A stretch of 64,000 nt of DNA from positions 17,324,062 to 17,388,061 of the forward strand of contig CP092874.1 of the NCBI GenBank assembly GCA_030710605.1, in the 5' to 3' direction. This document shows, piece by piece, positions 63,065 through 64,000 of this stretch (the stretch's first letter is position 1; each line of letters begins with the position of its first letter). Source of the stretch: Cordylochernes scorpioides. Its lineage: Eukaryota; Arthropoda; Arachnida; Pseudoscorpiones; Chernetidae. The position numbers and the translations under genes are program-made. The notes under the pieces are model-generated. The model was given only the letters and a program-made list of their open reading frames with translations, was not told where the DNA came from and searched no databases.

Positions 63065-63453
63065 TAAATAAATTAAGAAAAAGGCATCTCCTTATCGTGC
63101 AACTGGAAGTTGCTGATGGCTTGCGCCATCTATCGGAATAAATATAAACTATTCTCGTTGATTTTTAATTATTCCAGAATTGGCCAAATACCCATTCTTG
63201 ATTAATCAAGAAAAGCTAACCACGGACGCGTTTCGGGCTGTTGGCCCTCATCAGTGTGGTGCAAGCTGTACCTCAACGACCAAAAAACTGGTCATTCAGG
63301 CATCCTGAAAAATCATGAAACGGGTAGTTAAGGCCAGAATTGCGTGAGAACGCTACACAATGTGAAAAAATAGTACAAATGTGACATTGTACTGGGATAA
63401 GGTGCATAAATTAAGAAAAAGGCATCTCCTTATCGTGCAACTGAAAGTTGCTT
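63065..63453 (-). mobile_element. hammerhead element with terminal direct repeats
   Basis: A direct repeat of about 48 bp ('taaattaagaaaaaggcatc', 'tccttatcgtgcaactg') lies at 63,065-63,113 and 63,402-63,452. On the minus strand, the order is repeat, 'cttatcccagtacaatgtca', the ribozyme at 63,214-63,267, 'cttttcttgattaatcaaga', 'attccgatagatggcgcaag', repeat. No protein. The unit with one repeat is about 337 bp. The layout resembles retrozymes or Penelope terminal repeats. Confidence 0.65.
63214..63267 (-). ncRNA. hammerhead ribozyme, type I (near-canonical)
   Basis: On the minus strand: AGCT-TGCA-CCAC-A, CTGATGA, GGGC-CAACA-GCCC, GAAA, CGC-GTC, then C-GTGG-TT-AGCT. Both invariant boxes (CTGATGA, GAAA) are intact. 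Stem II is GGGC/GCCC; stem I is AGCT/AGCT plus CCAC/GTGG around internal loops TGCA and TT. Stem III is very short, as in minimal hammerheads of animal retroelements. Predicted cleavage follows GTC, between 63,225 and 63,224. One A-C mismatch closes stem I at the core. Confidence 0.78.
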
Positions 63454-64000
63454 TAAATTGTTGATAAATTGTTGTGTCATTCTGAGGTTTGTATTTCCTC
63501 ATTTTCTAGTTATAAAATTCAAATTAATATAACGGAAATATAATAAGAGACCTTTAATACAGGTATTAAGTTTATATCCTAAATATTTTATATTTACATA
63601 TATAAATGAAGTCGCTGTGTTAATTATCTATATAACTTTAAATCAAAATTTATTTTTTTCACTGATTAGAAACAGAATAGGAAATAGAAATATTCAACTG
63701 ATAATTAAAAAAAAAAACACAATAATATTTTTTTTCTTTCTACGAATAAATAAATAAAATCAATAAAAATAAATTAAAATACATCTCTCTTTTCTCTTGA
63801 CTATTTTAAGAATGAAAAAAAAAAAAACGAGAATTGCTCAATGATAAATGAATCATCTCTTTTTATTCTCGGCCAAACGATATTGGATGGGCCAAACTAA
63901 ATTATCTTTTGGCGGATAAAAAAAAAATTGTCCAAATGTAAATTGGAAATGGATGCCAAAATAATGATGGAATACAGTCGGACCAAATCTAATTGCCTTT
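63454..64000. other. AT-rich region, nothing recognised
   Basis: Runs of A and T only; no supported feature. Confidence 0.4.

Overview
The window is AT-rich eukaryotic DNA, about two-thirds A+T by eye. I could not support a single host gene in it. Nearly everything recognisable is a transposable element, a satellite or a foldback repeat, often nested in one another. The element set fits an invertebrate animal and is commonest in arthropods: Penelope with a GIY-YIG nuclease, BEL/Pao, a Mag-like Ty3/Gypsy, Jockey/I-like LINEs, tRNA-headed SINEs and Helitrons. I do not identify a species. There is one 100-N assembly gap at 19,054-19,153. Layout, left third (1-19 kb): small Helitrons (614-980, 2,006-3,215), the second carrying a LINE tail with a target duplication. 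A long tandem array of a 117-bp unit follows (5,281-11,696), split by a structurally complete Ty3/Gypsy element (5,531-9,745) that has one mismatch between its LTRs but two in-frame amber stops in pol. A 47-bp satellite of about 100 units (12,681-17,510) sits between inverted copies of a dispersed repeat. Middle (19-46 kb): foldback repeats, SINEs, more Helitrons (one built around a 73-bp minisatellite), a head-to-head pair of Penelope copies with matching arms (34,021-37,430), and an ORF1-only 'half-LINE' (43,479-45,000) with a 13-bp target duplication and a related empty site in the same window. Right third (46-64 kb): foldback repeats, more 117-bp units, a BEL/Pao element with almost identical LTRs but wrecked coding (50,683-56,120) inside the 3' hairpin of a Helitron, a stray Gypsy RNase H fragment, LINE and SINE pieces, and two hammerhead-ribozyme-like loci. 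The strongest candidates for something little described are: (1) two hammerhead-like loci (61,290-61,343 + and 63,214-63,267 -) whose stem I helices covary, in a short repeat family without protein; (2) a second abundant family, about 13 copies, carrying the hammerhead core boxes GCGAAACC and CTGATGAG in permuted order with two interlocked covarying helices, followed at about the same distance by the same AGATGGCGC box; (3) a terminal-inverted-repeat element whose interior has amplified into a 117-bp satellite, with the same habit of internal tandem repeats in two unrelated DNA elements. Coordinates of divergent repeats are approximate to about 10-20 bp. All identities were judged by eye.
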